A program made the position numbers and the translations under genes. A stretch of DNA of 64,000 nucleotides from Gordonia asplenii. GTDB lineage: Bacteria > Actinomycetota > Actinomycetes > Mycobacteriales > Mycobacteriaceae. Shown one piece after another: positions 44,113 to 53,394 of this stretch. Below the pieces are notes generated by a model. The model was not told where the DNA came from and searched no databases. It saw only the letters and a program-made list of their open reading frames with translations. The stretch spans positions 62,001 to 126,000 of the forward strand of contig NZ_JABBNB010000016.1 of the NCBI RefSeq assembly GCF_012933505.1, written 5' to 3'. How positions within the stretch are numbered: the stretch's first letter is position 1; every line of letters starts with the position of its first letter.

Positions 44113-46512
44113 TCAGTCGTCTGAGGTCGGGGAGGTAGTGCCCGACGCAGTCAGCCGCCCCAGCAAGGTCAGGACCTTGATCGCGCCGTCCTTGTCGAGC
44201 GGTTCATTTCCGTTGCCGCACTTGGGCGATTGCACGCACGACGGGCAGCCGAGTTCGCAGCGGCACGACGCTACGGCCTGTTTCGTCGCCGAAATCCATT
44301 GTGCGAAAGCCTCATAGCCGCGGTCGGCGAAACCGGCACCACCCGGATACCCGTCGTAGACGAACACGGTCGGCAGTCCGGTGTCGGGGTGGCCATCGGT
44401 GGACAGGCCGCCGATATCCCACCGGTCGCAGGTTGCGACGAGTCCCAGCATGCCGATCGCCGCGTGCTCGGCGGCGTGCAGCGCACCGGGGAACCGCCCG
44501 ACGCTGCACCCCACCGATTCGAGTGCGTCCGGTGTGACGGTGTACATCACCGCGCGCGTGTGCAAACGCTGCTCGGGCATGTCGAGCGGCACGGAGTCGA
44601 TCACCTCGCCGGTCAGCAGCTTGCGCAGATAGCCGACGACCCGGTGCGTCACGTCGACCTCGACCAACGCCAGGGTGAGGCCGGAGAATATCTGGGACTC
44701 AATGGTTTTCGTGACCGAGACGTCGGTGATCTCACGCGCCGACGTCGTCCAGTCCGGCTCTTGTGGATGTAGCAGCGCGAGCCCCTCCTCGAGATCCAAT
44801 TCGTCGACGACGTAGCTCACCCCCTGATGGATGTGGACCGCGCCCGCGTGCACCGATGACATCGCCCGACCGGCGTCGACGGTGCCGAGCAGCTGTGAGC
44901 TCGTCGCATCGACGATCAGCACCTGCCCGCCGACGCCGCCGCGGATGTCGACGTCGGCGTGCGGGTCGAGCCCCGCCGCCGCATACCATCCCGCGGGGCG
45001 CTTCTTGAGAAGTCCCGTGGAGGTGAGCCGTTCGACCGCGGCCTCGGCGTCGAAGAGTTCGACGTCGCTCGGCTTGAGCGGCAATTCGGCTGCCGCGCAC
45101 AGTAGTTGGGCGTCGAGCACATACGGATTCGACGGGTCGATGACGATCGCCTCGATCGGCTTGTCGAGCAATGCCTCGGGGTGATGGACGAGGTAGGTGT
45201 CGAGCGGATCGTCGCGTGCCACGAGAACCACCGCCGATGACTCGCCCCGCCGTCCCGCGCGGCCGGCCTGCTGCCAGAACGACGCGACGGTGCCCGGATA
45301 GCCGGCCACGATCACCGCGTCGAGGCCGCTGATGTCGACGCCGAGTTCGAGGGCGTTCGTCGTTGCGACGCCGAGCAATTCGCCGTCGGCGATGGCGCGT
45401 TCGAGGCGGCGCCGGTCGTCGGCCAGGTAGCCCGCGCGATAGGTGCCGATCCGGTCGACGAGGTCGGGCGCGGATTCCGCCAGAAGACTGCGCGCGGTGC
45501 GTGCGGTGATCTCGACGCCGCGCCGACTGCGCACGAAACACAGTGTGCGCGCGCCTTCGACGACGAAATCAGCCAGCAGGCGCGCGGCGTCGGCGCCGGC
45601 GGATCGTCGAACCGGAGCGCCGTTCTCTCCGGTGATCTCGGGGACGAAGTCGGGTTCCCACAGTGCGACCGTCCGTGCGCCGTGCGGTGAGGAATCCTCG
45701 GTGACGGCTACTGCGGGGGCGCCGATCAGCCTGGTCAACGACCCGGCCGGATCGGCATTGGTGGCGCTCGCCGCGATGACCACCGGATCGGCGCCCAGTG
45801 CCCGCGCGATGCGAAGTACCCGACGCAGCACCAATGCAGTGTGTGAGCCGAAAACACCGCGATAGTGATGTGATTCGTCGACGACGACGAAGCGCAGATG
45901 GCGAAAGAAATGCTGCCACTTGCCGTGCGTCGACAATATGCCGATATGACACATGTCGGGGTTGGTGAAGATCCATCGGGAATGCGCTCGGGCCCACTGC
46001 CGAATATCGGGCTCTGTGTCACCGTCGTAAGCGCACGGTTGCAAATGGGAAAACTCATCGCGGCCCGCGAGAAGAGTTGCCAGTGAACGAAGTTGATCGG
46101 CGCCGAGGGCTTTCGTCGGAGACAGGTACAGCGCGCAGGCGAGCGGATCACGCACGAATTCGGTGAGGATCGGTACCTGGTACGCCAACGACTTTCCAGA
46201 CGCGGTGCCGGTCGAAATCGCAACGTTGTGGCCATCGTGGGCGAGGCTCGCCGCGCGGATCTGATGCTCCCACGGCTCGGAAATTCCTTGCGCGGCATAC
46301 GCCTTCACGATCGACGCCGGAACCCACTCGGGCCAGTCGCGATGTCTGGCGACTCGCGCGGGAAGTACCACACTGTGGCGCAGCGGGGAGGCGTCGGCGG
46401 GAGTTCCGGCAAGGGTGCGGGTAAGCAGTTCGGTACCGTAGTCGTCGGTGGGCATGGCCTCTCGGGTGGGTCGGAGCACGGGGCGTCGTCGACGTGAGTC
46501 GGTGTGGGCCAT
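44113..46512 (-). CDS. DEAD/DEAH-box helicase with DUF1998 zinc domain (MrfA/YprA-like)
   Basis: 799 residues. Walker A STGTASGKSLAY near 105, Walker B VDESHHYRG, motif III SATN, motif VI QQAGRAGRRGES. The C-terminal DUF1998 region ends with four cysteines, CRCELGCPSCVQSPKCG, as in Bacillus MrfA, which acts in repair of mitomycin damage. It equals Rv3649 by neighbourhood. ATG 46512 is favoured; GTG 46533 would place the Shine-Dalgarno against the start. It diverges from the cold-shock gene. Confidence 0.92.
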   Translation of the reverse strand: MAHTDSRRRRPVLRPTREAMPTDDYGTELLTRTLAGTPADASPLRHSVVLPARVARHRDWPEWVPASIVKAYAAQGISEPWEHQIRAASLAHDGHNVAISTGTASGKSLAYQVPILTEFVRDPLACALYLSPTKALGADQLRSLATLLAGRDEFSHLQPCAYDGDTEPDIRQWARAHSRWIFTNPDMCHIGILSTHGKWQHFFRHLRFVVVDESHHYRGVFGSHTALVLRRVLRIARALGADPVVIAASATNADPAGSLTRLIGAPAVAVTEDSSPHGARTVALWEPDFVPEITGENGAPVRRSAGADAARLLADFVVEGARTLCFVRSRRGVEITARTARSLLAESAPDLVDRIGTYRAGYLADDRRRLERAIADGELLGVATTNALELGVDISGLDAVIVAGYPGTVASFWQQAGRAGRRGESSAVVLVARDDPLDTYLVHHPEALLDKPIEAIVIDPSNPYVLDAQLLCAAAELPLKPSDVELFDAEAAVERLTSTGLLKKRPAGWYAAAGLDPHADVDIRGGVGGQVLIVDATSSQLLGTVDAGRAMSSVHAGAVHIHQGVSYVVDELDLEEGLALLHPQEPDWTTSAREITDVSVTKTIESQIFSGLTLALVEVDVTHRVVGYLRKLLTGEVIDSVPLDMPEQRLHTRAVMYTVTPDALESVGCSVGRFPGALHAAEHAAIGMLGLVATCDRWDIGGLSTDGHPDTGLPTVFVYDGYPGGAGFADRGYEAFAQWISATKQAVASCRCELGCPSCVQSPKCGNGNEPLDKDGAIKVLTLLGRLTASGTTSPTSDD

Positions 46513-46878
46513 GCTATCCGCGACCAGTGACACCTCCGACGGGTGGTTCGCTCCAACCGCGTCGGCGCGGTTGAGAAATCAAGGTTAAAGTCGACCCGAA
46601 AGATAACTGTTTGGTTTCAACTCGCTGAACAACGTTGGGATTTCACGCAATCTGCATCTGATGGCTGTTGTGAAGTCGCTGAACGTGGTTGACTGTCACC
46701 GGTCGCAGCTTCTGATCAGTCTCGCTGGGATGCGGGCTCTGAGGGGAATCGATGTTGCGGACGTGGTACTGAGGTTAGTTTGGTCTGTCCAGGCTCTTTG
46801 ATGTATGGCGGTCGGAACCGGCCAACGGCACGAGACCATCGTGTTGCCTCTGTTGGTGAGTTGTAAAGGATTGCAGTA
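46513..46878. other. divergent spacer with a long cold-shock leader
   Basis: The 366 bp between helicase and cold-shock genes contain no credible gene. Frames antisense to the cold-shock gene are shadows. The leader is long, as is common for csp mRNAs. AAAGGA at 46866-46871 is the likely ribosome binding site; promoters cannot be fixed by eye. Confidence 0.45.
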
Positions 46879-47082
46879 ATGGCACAGGGAACTGTGAAGT
46901 GGTTCAACGCGGAAAAGGGCTTCGGCTTCATCGCACCGGATGAGGGCTCGGACGACGTGTTTGTCCACTACTCCGAGATCCAGGGATCCGGTTTCCGCAC
47001 TCTCGAAGAGAATCAGCGAGTGGAGTTCGAGGTCGGGCAGGGCACCAAGGGCCCGCAGGCCACCGGCGTGCGCGCCGTCTAG
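46879..47082 (+). CDS. cspA: cold-shock protein CspA-type
   Basis: 67 residues of a single OB-fold. RNP1 is KGFGFI and RNP2 is VFVHYS, both intact. It binds single-stranded RNA/DNA. It equals Rv3648c by position between the helicase and the Rv3647c-type gene. A perfect hairpin terminator follows 29 bp later. It is very similar to the second csp gene at 57794-58000. Confidence 0.96.
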   Translation: MAQGTVKWFNAEKGFGFIAPDEGSDDVFVHYSEIQGSGFRTLEENQRVEFEVGQGTKGPQATGVRAV

Positions 47083-47110
47083 AACGCACCGCTCGTACAT
47101 CGAGCTTGCG

Positions 47111-47147
47111 GAAGCCACCCCCGGCCGAACCGGCTGGGGGTGGCTTC
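47111..47147 (+). terminator. strong terminator of the cold-shock gene
   Basis: GAAGCCACCCCC and GGGGGTGGCTTC pair perfectly, with GGCCG/CCGGC extending the stem to a short AA loop; it is followed by a T-rich TGTCTAT. Confidence 0.85.
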
Positions 47148-47208
47148 TGTCTATCCGCAGCCATACGGCGTCGCACTGCGATCTGACCGTCGTCCTAAAC
47201 TAGAGCGC

Positions 47209-47796
47209 ATGTCCCAGATCGCGCTGTTCTCCGCTGACACCGACGAGCCGAGACTCGTCGACGTCGCCGGATTGCTCGCGGGCAATGGGCAATCCGTGCA
47301 CACGGCCCTCGGTACCAGAGTGTCGGTGGTCGTCGCCGACCGGTGGCGGGCCGACGAGATCGTCGCCGAACTGACCGCGGCCGGGCTGGAGGCGGAGACG
47401 GTGATCTCCGAGGAGGGTTCGCTGGTCGCTCGTACGCTGCCGACCCCGCGATTGACCGCTCTGCACCGCAGTTGGTCGCGTGGCGCCGTCAAAACCGTTC
47501 CGCCCGGCTGGGTGCCGACGGCACGTGCCGTACGACTCTGGGTGGTCGCGGGCGGGCACAGCGAAGGTGGGCGTTATCTGCTCAACCTCGACCCGCATGC
47601 ACCCGACACACATCCGCGCCTCGCGACGTCGCTGATGCGGATCGGCATCGCGCCGATCATCGTCGGCGCACGCGGGTTGACGCCCGCGTTGTGCGTTACG
47701 GGTAAGCGTCGCCTCACTCGGCTGCACGAGACGGTCGGCCCGGCACCGAAGACCGTCGGCGTCGACGCCGATTGGCCACCGGAACAGTTGCACTGA
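47209..47796 (+). CDS. conserved protein of the csp-topA interval (Rv3647c-like)
   Basis: 195 residues, no catalytic motif recognised. It opens MSQIALFSADTDEPRLVDVAGLL and has LVARTLPTPRLTALHRSWSRGAVKTVPPGWVPT and GHSEGGRYLLNLDPHAPDTHPRLATSLMRIG. It is probably cytosolic. Its position between cspA and topA is conserved in mycobacteria (Rv3647c), which is the main basis for the call. Confidence 0.8.
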   Translation: MSQIALFSADTDEPRLVDVAGLLAGNGQSVHTALGTRVSVVVADRWRADEIVAELTAAGLEAETVISEEGSLVARTLPTPRLTALHRSWSRGAVKTVPPGWVPTARAVRLWVVAGGHSEGGRYLLNLDPHAPDTHPRLATSLMRIGIAPIIVGARGLTPALCVTGKRRLTRLHETVGPAPKTVGVDADWPPEQLH

Positions 47797-47954
47797 CCTG
47801 GGCTTTTGTCGCACCGCACGCCGGCGTCGGGGAATTTCTGGACACCTGACGACGTAATGGGATGTGCAGCGCACGCTATATATAAGGTACAAACGCCTGT
47901 AACAACACCTATTCTTCGGTAGACCGCAATCCGAAGTCGACACGAAAGGCGCCC

Positions 47955-50900
47955 GTGGCCGAGACTGACACAGCAGCACCGACGAAGCCCATCCGCAGGC
48001 TCGTCATTGTCGAGTCCCCGACCAAGGCCCGCAAGATCGCCGGTTACCTCGGCGCCAACTACGTCGTCGAATCGTCCCGCGGTCACATCCGCGACCTGCC
48101 GCGCGGCGCCGCCGACGTCCCCGCGCAGTACAAGGGGCAGCCCTGGGCGCGGCTCGGCGTCAACGTCGATGACGACTTCGAGCCGCTCTATGTGGTGTCG
48201 GCGGACAAGAAGTCCACGGTCACCGAGCTGAAGTCGCTGATGAAGGACGTCGACGAGCTCTATCTCGCCACCGACGGCGACCGCGAGGGAGAGGCCATCG
48301 CGTGGCATCTCCTCGAGACGCTCAAGCCCAAGATCCCGGTCCGGCGGATGGTCTTCCACGAGATCACCGAGTCGGCGATTCTCGCCGCAGCGGACAGTCC
48401 CCGCGACCTCGACATCGCCCTCGTCGACGCCCAGGAGACCCGCCGCATCCTCGATCGCCTGTACGGCTACGAGGTGTCGCCGGTGCTGTGGAAGAAGGTC
48501 ATGCCCAAGCTCTCGGCGGGGCGTGTGCAGTCGGTGGCGACACGCATCATCGTCGAGCGGGAACGCGAACGCATGGCGTTCGTGTCCGCCGACTACTGGG
48601 ACATCGCCGCGACGATGGACGCCGGCCGTGAGGGTTCCGCTTCGAAGGAGTCGGCGGCCTCGCCGCGCACATTCCGGTCGAGGCTGGTCAGCGTCGACGA
48701 CCTGCGGGTCGCGACCGGCCGCGACTTCGACTCGCGTGGACAGCTGAAGAAGGCCGACACCGTCGTCGTGCTCGACGAGGCGCGCGCCCGTTCGCTGGCC
48801 GCGGGGCTGACCGGTGCGGCGATGACGGTGACGTCGGTCGAGGAGAAGCCGTACACCCGTCGTCCATACGCGCCGTTCATGACGTCGACGCTGCAGCAGG
48901 AGGCGGGCCGCAAACTGCGCTTCTCCTCCGACCGCACCATGCGCATCGCGCAGCGGCTGTATGAGAACGGCTACATCACCTACATGCGTACCGACTCGAC
49001 GACGCTGTCGGAGTCGGCGATCGCCGCTGCCCGCGCGCAGGCAACCCAGCTGTACGGAGCCAACTTCGTTCACCCGACGCCGCGTCAGTACACCCGCAAG
49101 GTGAAGAACGCGCAGGAGGCGCACGAGGCGATCCGCCCGGCCGGTGAGTCCTTCCGTACGCCAGGTCAGGTCGCGTCGGCGCTGTCGTCGGACGAGTTCC
49201 GGCTCTACGAGCTGATCTGGCAGCGCACCGTCGCCTCCCAGATGGCCGATGCCAAGGGCACCACGATGAGCCTGCGTATCACGGGCACGGCGACGAGTGG
49301 TGAGCTGTGTACCTTCGCGGCGTCGGGCCGTACGATCACCTTTCCCGGCTTCCTGTCGGCCTACGTCGAGACCGTCGACGAGCAGGCCGGCGGCCAGGCC
49401 GACGACGAGGAGTCGCGGCTGCCCAACCTCGTCGAGGGTCAGGCGCTGACCGCGAATGACGTTGACGCGGACGGGCATTCGACCAACCCGCCGGCCCGCT
49501 ACACCGAGGCGTCGCTGATCAAGGTGCTTGAGGAGCTCGGCATCGGTCGACCGTCGACGTACGCATCGATCATCGGCACCATCCAGGACCGCGGCTACGT
49601 CGTGAAAAAGGGCAGCGCGCTGGTGCCGTCGTGGATCGCTTTCGCCGTAATCGGTTTGCTAGAGGCGCATTTCGAGTCCCTCGTCGACTACGACTTCACC
49701 GCGTCGCTGGAAGACGACCTCGACCAGATCGCCGGCGGCAACGAGGACCGCACTACCTGGCTGACCGAGTTCTACTTCGGCAATCGTCATGAATCTGATT
49801 CTCCTGCAACGGGTTCCACCGACGGTGCGCGCTCGGACATCGCGCGCCTCGGCGGACTGAAGACGCTCGTCGGCGTCAATCTCGAAGGCATCGACGCGCG
49901 AGAAGTCAACTCCATCAACCTGTTCGACGACGAGCTGGGCCGCCCCATCTACGTGCGTGTCGGACGTTTCGGTCCGTACCTGGAGCGCAACATCGCCGGG
50001 CCCGACGCCGAACCGGACCTGCAGCGCGCCAACCTGCCCGCCGACATGACACCCGACGAACTCACCATCGAGGTCGCCGAAAAGCTGTTCAGCACACCGC
50101 AGGAAGGACGCGTGCTCGGCGTCGATCCGGTCAGCGGCAACGAGATCGTCGTCAAGGAAGGACGTTTCGGGCCGTATGTCACCGAGATACTTCCGCCTGC
50201 CGACGAGGACGGCGACGACGGCGATACGCCCGAGCCAGCACTGACGATTCCGCCCGGTCCGACGCCGCGCGACGGCGGCGCACCCGGCGTCGAAGCCGAT
50301 GCGGAATCTCCTGTATCCCTTGATGATCCGTCGGGCGGCGTCGGCACCAAGACGGCTAAGAAGGCGGCGAAGAAGACCGTCAAGAAGGCTGCGAAGAAGG
50401 CGGCGGGCCCCAAACCACGCACAGGTTCGCTGTTCAAGTCGATGGACATCGCCACGGTCACCCTCGACGACGCGCTCAAGCTGTTGTCGTTGCCGCGGGT
50501 CGTCGGCGTCGACCCGGAGTCCGGCGACGAGATCACCGCGCAGAACGGGCGGTACGGGCCCTACTTGAAGAAGGGCAGCGATTCGCGTTCGCTGGCGTCG
50601 GAGGATCAACTCTTCGACGTCACGCTCGACGACGCGTTGAAGATCTACTCCGAGCCGAAGCGTCGGGGTCGGGCCGCGGCTGCGCCGCCGCTGCGTGAGC
50701 TGGGCAACGACTCGGTCAGCGACAAGCCGATGGTCATCAAGGAGGGTCGTTTCGGCCCGTATGTGACCGACGGCGAGACCAACGCCAGCCTCCGCAAAGA
50801 CGACGACGTCGCCACCATCACCCCCGACCGCGCCATGGAACTGCTCGCTGATCGTCGGGCCCGAGGTCCGGCGAAGAAGGCCGCGAAGAAGGCTCCGGCC

Positions 50901-51074
50901 AAGAAGGGCGCGGCGTCGAAGACTGCTGCGAAGAAAGCTCCCGCGAAGAAGGCCGCTGCGACGAAGACTGCCGCGAAGAAAGCTCCCGCCAAGAAGACTG
51001 CTGCGGCAAAGAAGACTGCGGCAGCCAAGAAGGCGCCGGCGAAGAAGGCCGCGGCGAAGAAGGCCGCGGAGTAA
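47955..51074 (+). CDS. topA: DNA topoisomerase I
   Basis: 1039-residue type IA topoisomerase. The Toprim domain begins VIVESPTKARKIAGYL and contains DGDREGEAIAWH. The active-site Tyr is in ENGYITYMRTDSTTLS near residue 340. There are no zinc-finger cysteines; instead at least four GR(F/Y)GPY(V/L) C-terminal repeats follow. A lysine-rich segment near residues 798-825 (KTAKKAAKKTVKKAAKK) interrupts the repeats, and a tail of about 75 residues is built of AAKKAPAKK units. Basic tails of this kind aid DNA relaxation in mycobacteria. GTG 47955 follows AAAGG; TATATATAAGGT lies at 47877-47888 upstream. Confidence 0.97.
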   Translation: MAETDTAAPTKPIRRLVIVESPTKARKIAGYLGANYVVESSRGHIRDLPRGAADVPAQYKGQPWARLGVNVDDDFEPLYVVSADKKSTVTELKSLMKDVDELYLATDGDREGEAIAWHLLETLKPKIPVRRMVFHEITESAILAAADSPRDLDIALVDAQETRRILDRLYGYEVSPVLWKKVMPKLSAGRVQSVATRIIVERERERMAFVSADYWDIAATMDAGREGSASKESAASPRTFRSRLVSVDDLRVATGRDFDSRGQLKKADTVVVLDEARARSLAAGLTGAAMTVTSVEEKPYTRRPYAPFMTSTLQQEAGRKLRFSSDRTMRIAQRLYENGYITYMRTDSTTLSESAIAAARAQATQLYGANFVHPTPRQYTRKVKNAQEAHEAIRPAGESFRTPGQVASALSSDEFRLYELIWQRTVASQMADAKGTTMSLRITGTATSGELCTFAASGRTITFPGFLSAYVETVDEQAGGQADDEESRLPNLVEGQALTANDVDADGHSTNPPARYTEASLIKVLEELGIGRPSTYASIIGTIQDRGYVVKKGSALVPSWIAFAVIGLLEAHFESLVDYDFTASLEDDLDQIAGGNEDRTTWLTEFYFGNRHESDSPATGSTDGARSDIARLGGLKTLVGVNLEGIDAREVNSINLFDDELGRPIYVRVGRFGPYLERNIAGPDAEPDLQRANLPADMTPDELTIEVAEKLFSTPQEGRVLGVDPVSGNEIVVKEGRFGPYVTEILPPADEDGDDGDTPEPALTIPPGPTPRDGGAPGVEADAESPVSLDDPSGGVGTKTAKKAAKKTVKKAAKKAAGPKPRTGSLFKSMDIATVTLDDALKLLSLPRVVGVDPESGDEITAQNGRYGPYLKKGSDSRSLASEDQLFDVTLDDALKIYSEPKRRGRAAAAPPLRELGNDSVSDKPMVIKEGRFGPYVTDGETNASLRKDDDVATITPDRAMELLADRRARGPAKKAAKKAPAKKGAASKTAAKKAPAKKAAATKTAAKKAPAKKTAAAKKTAAAKKAPAKKAAAKKAAE

Positions 51075-51119
51075 GTGGCTGTGTTAGGCAGCCACCATGC
51101 TCTTCGACGGTCGGTCCTG

Positions 51120-51762
51120 GGCAGATTGCATTCGGCTTTCTCGGCGCCGTCGGGGGAGCGGGTCCCTTGCTGACTCTGACGTGGCAGTTTTCGATCTGCC
51201 TCGACGTCGCTGGCTGGGGCTGATTGCATTCGGCTTCCTCAGTGCCGTCGGGGGAGCGGGCCCCTCGCTGACTCTGACGTGGCAGTTTCCAATCTGCCTC
51301 GACGTCGCTTGGCCGTGGGCTGATTGCATTCGGCTTCCTCAGCGCCGTCGGGGGAGCGGGCCCCTCGCCGACTCTGACGTGACAGTTTGCAATCGGCTCG
51401 GCACGTCGAAGGGCGATGTGGCAGATTGCATTCTGCTTTCTCGGCGCCCTCGGGGGAGCGGGCCCCTTGCTGATTCTGACGTGACAGTTTGCAATCGGCC
51501 CGACGTCGCCGCCGCCGCGGGCTGATTGCCTTCGGCCTCCTCAGCACCGTCGGGGGAGCGGGCCCCTCGCCGACCCTGACGTGACAGATTCCAATCGGCC
51601 CGACGTCGCCGCCGCCTGGGCAGATTGCATTCGGCTTCCTCAGCGCCGTCGAGGGAGCGGGCCCCTCGCCGACCCTGACGTGACAGATTCCAATCGGCTC
51701 GACGCACCCGCCCCGCCAACCCCAAACCAACCCCGACCCAACCCCTTCCAATCGGCCCGACG
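51120..51762. repeat. tandem array of about six 100-bp units
   Basis: The phrase ATTGCATTCGG or a one-base variant recurs at 51125, 51223, 51323, 51425, 51525 and 51624, spacing 98-102 bp. Each unit reads (GC/TG)-ATTGCATTCGGCTT, CAGCGCCGTCGGGGGAGCGG, GCCCCTCGCTGACTCTGACG, TG(G/A)CAGTTTCCAATC, GGCCCGACGTCGCC. Units start with CAGATTG or CTGATTG and end with CAATCTG/CAATCGG, so each can fold. Period is not a multiple of three throughout, and long frames on both strands are artefacts. It fills the gap between topA and the convergent cyclase gene. Confidence 0.9.
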
Positions 51763-53310
51763 TCAGCCGTGCTCGACGGGATCCAATTTCGGTCGAGCCA
51801 GCAGGGTTTCGATGCCGCGGCCGCGGAGCTCCACGCCTTCGCCGATTTCCCAGAACTCGGCCTCCTCGGCAGAGCCGAGGAACACCGCACGGGCCGAACC
51901 CAGCACTCGTGTCGGCTCGTCTTTGGCCAACTCGGTGAGGCGGGCCGCTTCGTTCACCGGGTCGCCGATCACCGTGTATTCCAGGCGCTGCTGCGACCCG
52001 ATGTGGCCGGCGATCGCCTTTCCGGCCGACACTCCGATACCGAAGTCGGTGTTGCCCAGCGTCCGCTCGATCTCGACCCGCAGTTCGCGCGACGCGGCCA
52101 GCGCGCGGCCGGCGAAGTCGTCGAGCTCCAACGGCGCACCGAAGATCGCCAGCGCGGCGTCGCCCTGGAACTTGTTGACGAAGCCGCCATGGCGCCCAAC
52201 GACGTCGACGACGACTTGGAAGAACTCGTTGAGCAACCCGACCACTTCACGCGGCGGCCGGTTGACGGCGAGTCGCGTCGAGCCGACGATGTCGACGAAC
52301 AGCACCCCGACGTAGCGTTCCTCTCCGCCGAGCTCGGTGCCGGTCTCGATGGCGCGGCGGGCGACGTCCTCGCCGACGTAGCGGCCGAACAGGTTCCGCA
52401 GTTCTTGGCGTTCGCGGACGTCGGCGACCATCTCGTTGAAACCCGCCTGCAGGAGTCCGAGGTCGCTGCCGTCGTAGATCTTCACCGCGACGTCGAGGTT
52501 GCCCGCGCGCACCTCGTTCTGCGCATGCCGGAGCTGTTTGATCGGATCGGTGATCGCGCCGAGCAGCCTCGCGATGGCGAGTACGCCCAAGGCGAGTCCA
52601 GCACATGCCATCCACAGGATGGGGCGGATCAGCTCCGAAGCGTTGGCGCCGCCCGTCTCGAACCGGGCGAGCAGGATCAGGATGATGATCACCACCAACG
52701 GCAGTGCGACGGTGATCAGCCAGAACAACGTGATGCGCGTGCCGACGCTGGGTGCGACGGCGATGTCCGGGTCGTTGGCCATGGCCGCGACGGTGATCGG
52801 GCGCAACACGCGCTCAGCCTGCAGATAACTCAGGACGCACGTCACCAACGCGCCGATGGCAGTGGCTCCCGCGACGAAGAACGCACGACGCCCGCTGATC
52901 CCCAAGTTCAAATAGGTGAACAGGATGCCGCCGACCAACCAGATGCAGAAGTTCGACAGCGTGAGCAGCCACGGTAAGGCCAACGCCCGACGTCGGGCGT
53001 AGTCGTTGTCCAGGCGTGAACGCCGACGATGCCAGACCAGCACCGGCAGGGTCAGTTGAATGCTGAGGTACCCGCCGATCAACGTCGCGACGATCAGGTA
53101 GAAGGCGAAGATCAGCTGATTTCGGGCGTCGATCTGCGACAGGCTGACCGCATACTTGTCGGGCATGCCGAAGCGGAGGAATGCGAAGGTGAACAGCGCG
53201 CCAAGCAGGTTGGCCCGCAGCATGTCGAGCGCGAGGATCGGCCACGGGGTATGGATCAGCCAGCGGGCCAGGTGTAGGCCCTTTGACCACCGTGAGCGAC
53301 GTTCAACCAC
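51763..53310 (-). CDS. membrane-bound class III adenylate cyclase with HAMP domain
   Basis: About 515 residues: six predicted membrane helices in the first ~300, a HAMP domain (GAITDPIKQLRHAQNEVRAGN...), then a class III cyclase domain. Metal Asp residues are in VLFVDIVGST and KFQGDAALAIFG, the adenine-selecting Lys is in NKFQGD and the Asp in YTVIGDPVNEAARL carries transition-state residues Asn and Arg. It makes cAMP from ATP. It equals Rv3645. GTG 53310 is favoured by fold; GTG 53352 and TTG 53349 are alternatives. It diverges from holB. Confidence 0.92.
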   Translation of the reverse strand: MVERRSRWSKGLHLARWLIHTPWPILALDMLRANLLGALFTFAFLRFGMPDKYAVSLSQIDARNQLIFAFYLIVATLIGGYLSIQLTLPVLVWHRRRSRLDNDYARRRALALPWLLTLSNFCIWLVGGILFTYLNLGISGRRAFFVAGATAIGALVTCVLSYLQAERVLRPITVAAMANDPDIAVAPSVGTRITLFWLITVALPLVVIIILILLARFETGGANASELIRPILWMACAGLALGVLAIARLLGAITDPIKQLRHAQNEVRAGNLDVAVKIYDGSDLGLLQAGFNEMVADVRERQELRNLFGRYVGEDVARRAIETGTELGGEERYVGVLFVDIVGSTRLAVNRPPREVVGLLNEFFQVVVDVVGRHGGFVNKFQGDAALAIFGAPLELDDFAGRALAASRELRVEIERTLGNTDFGIGVSAGKAIAGHIGSQQRLEYTVIGDPVNEAARLTELAKDEPTRVLGSARAVFLGSAEEAEFWEIGEGVELRGRGIETLLARPKLDPVEHG

Positions 53311-53382
53311 ATCGTCAAAGGTAGCTGGCTGCTTGCAATTGTTAAACAACACGGTTGCGGTTTGCCTGTCTGACCCGACCTC

Positions 53383-53388
53383 TAGTCT
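53383..53388 (+). promoter_or_regulatory. -10 box of a probable leaderless holB transcript
   Basis: TAGTCT ends 6 bp before the GTG at 53395. That spacing is usual for leaderless actinobacterial mRNAs; no Shine-Dalgarno is visible. Confidence 0.45.
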
Positions 53389-53394
53389 GGTGTT

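Noticed and set aside
46696..47118. 140-residue frame antisense to cspA, with a similar frame opposite the second csp gene
   Set aside because: Both mirror the conserved cold-shock coding sequence and have no independent signals.
51097..51890. Open frames of 140-183 residues over the 100-bp array
   Set aside because: They repeat the same peptide phrases and drift in frame with unit length; no start signal.
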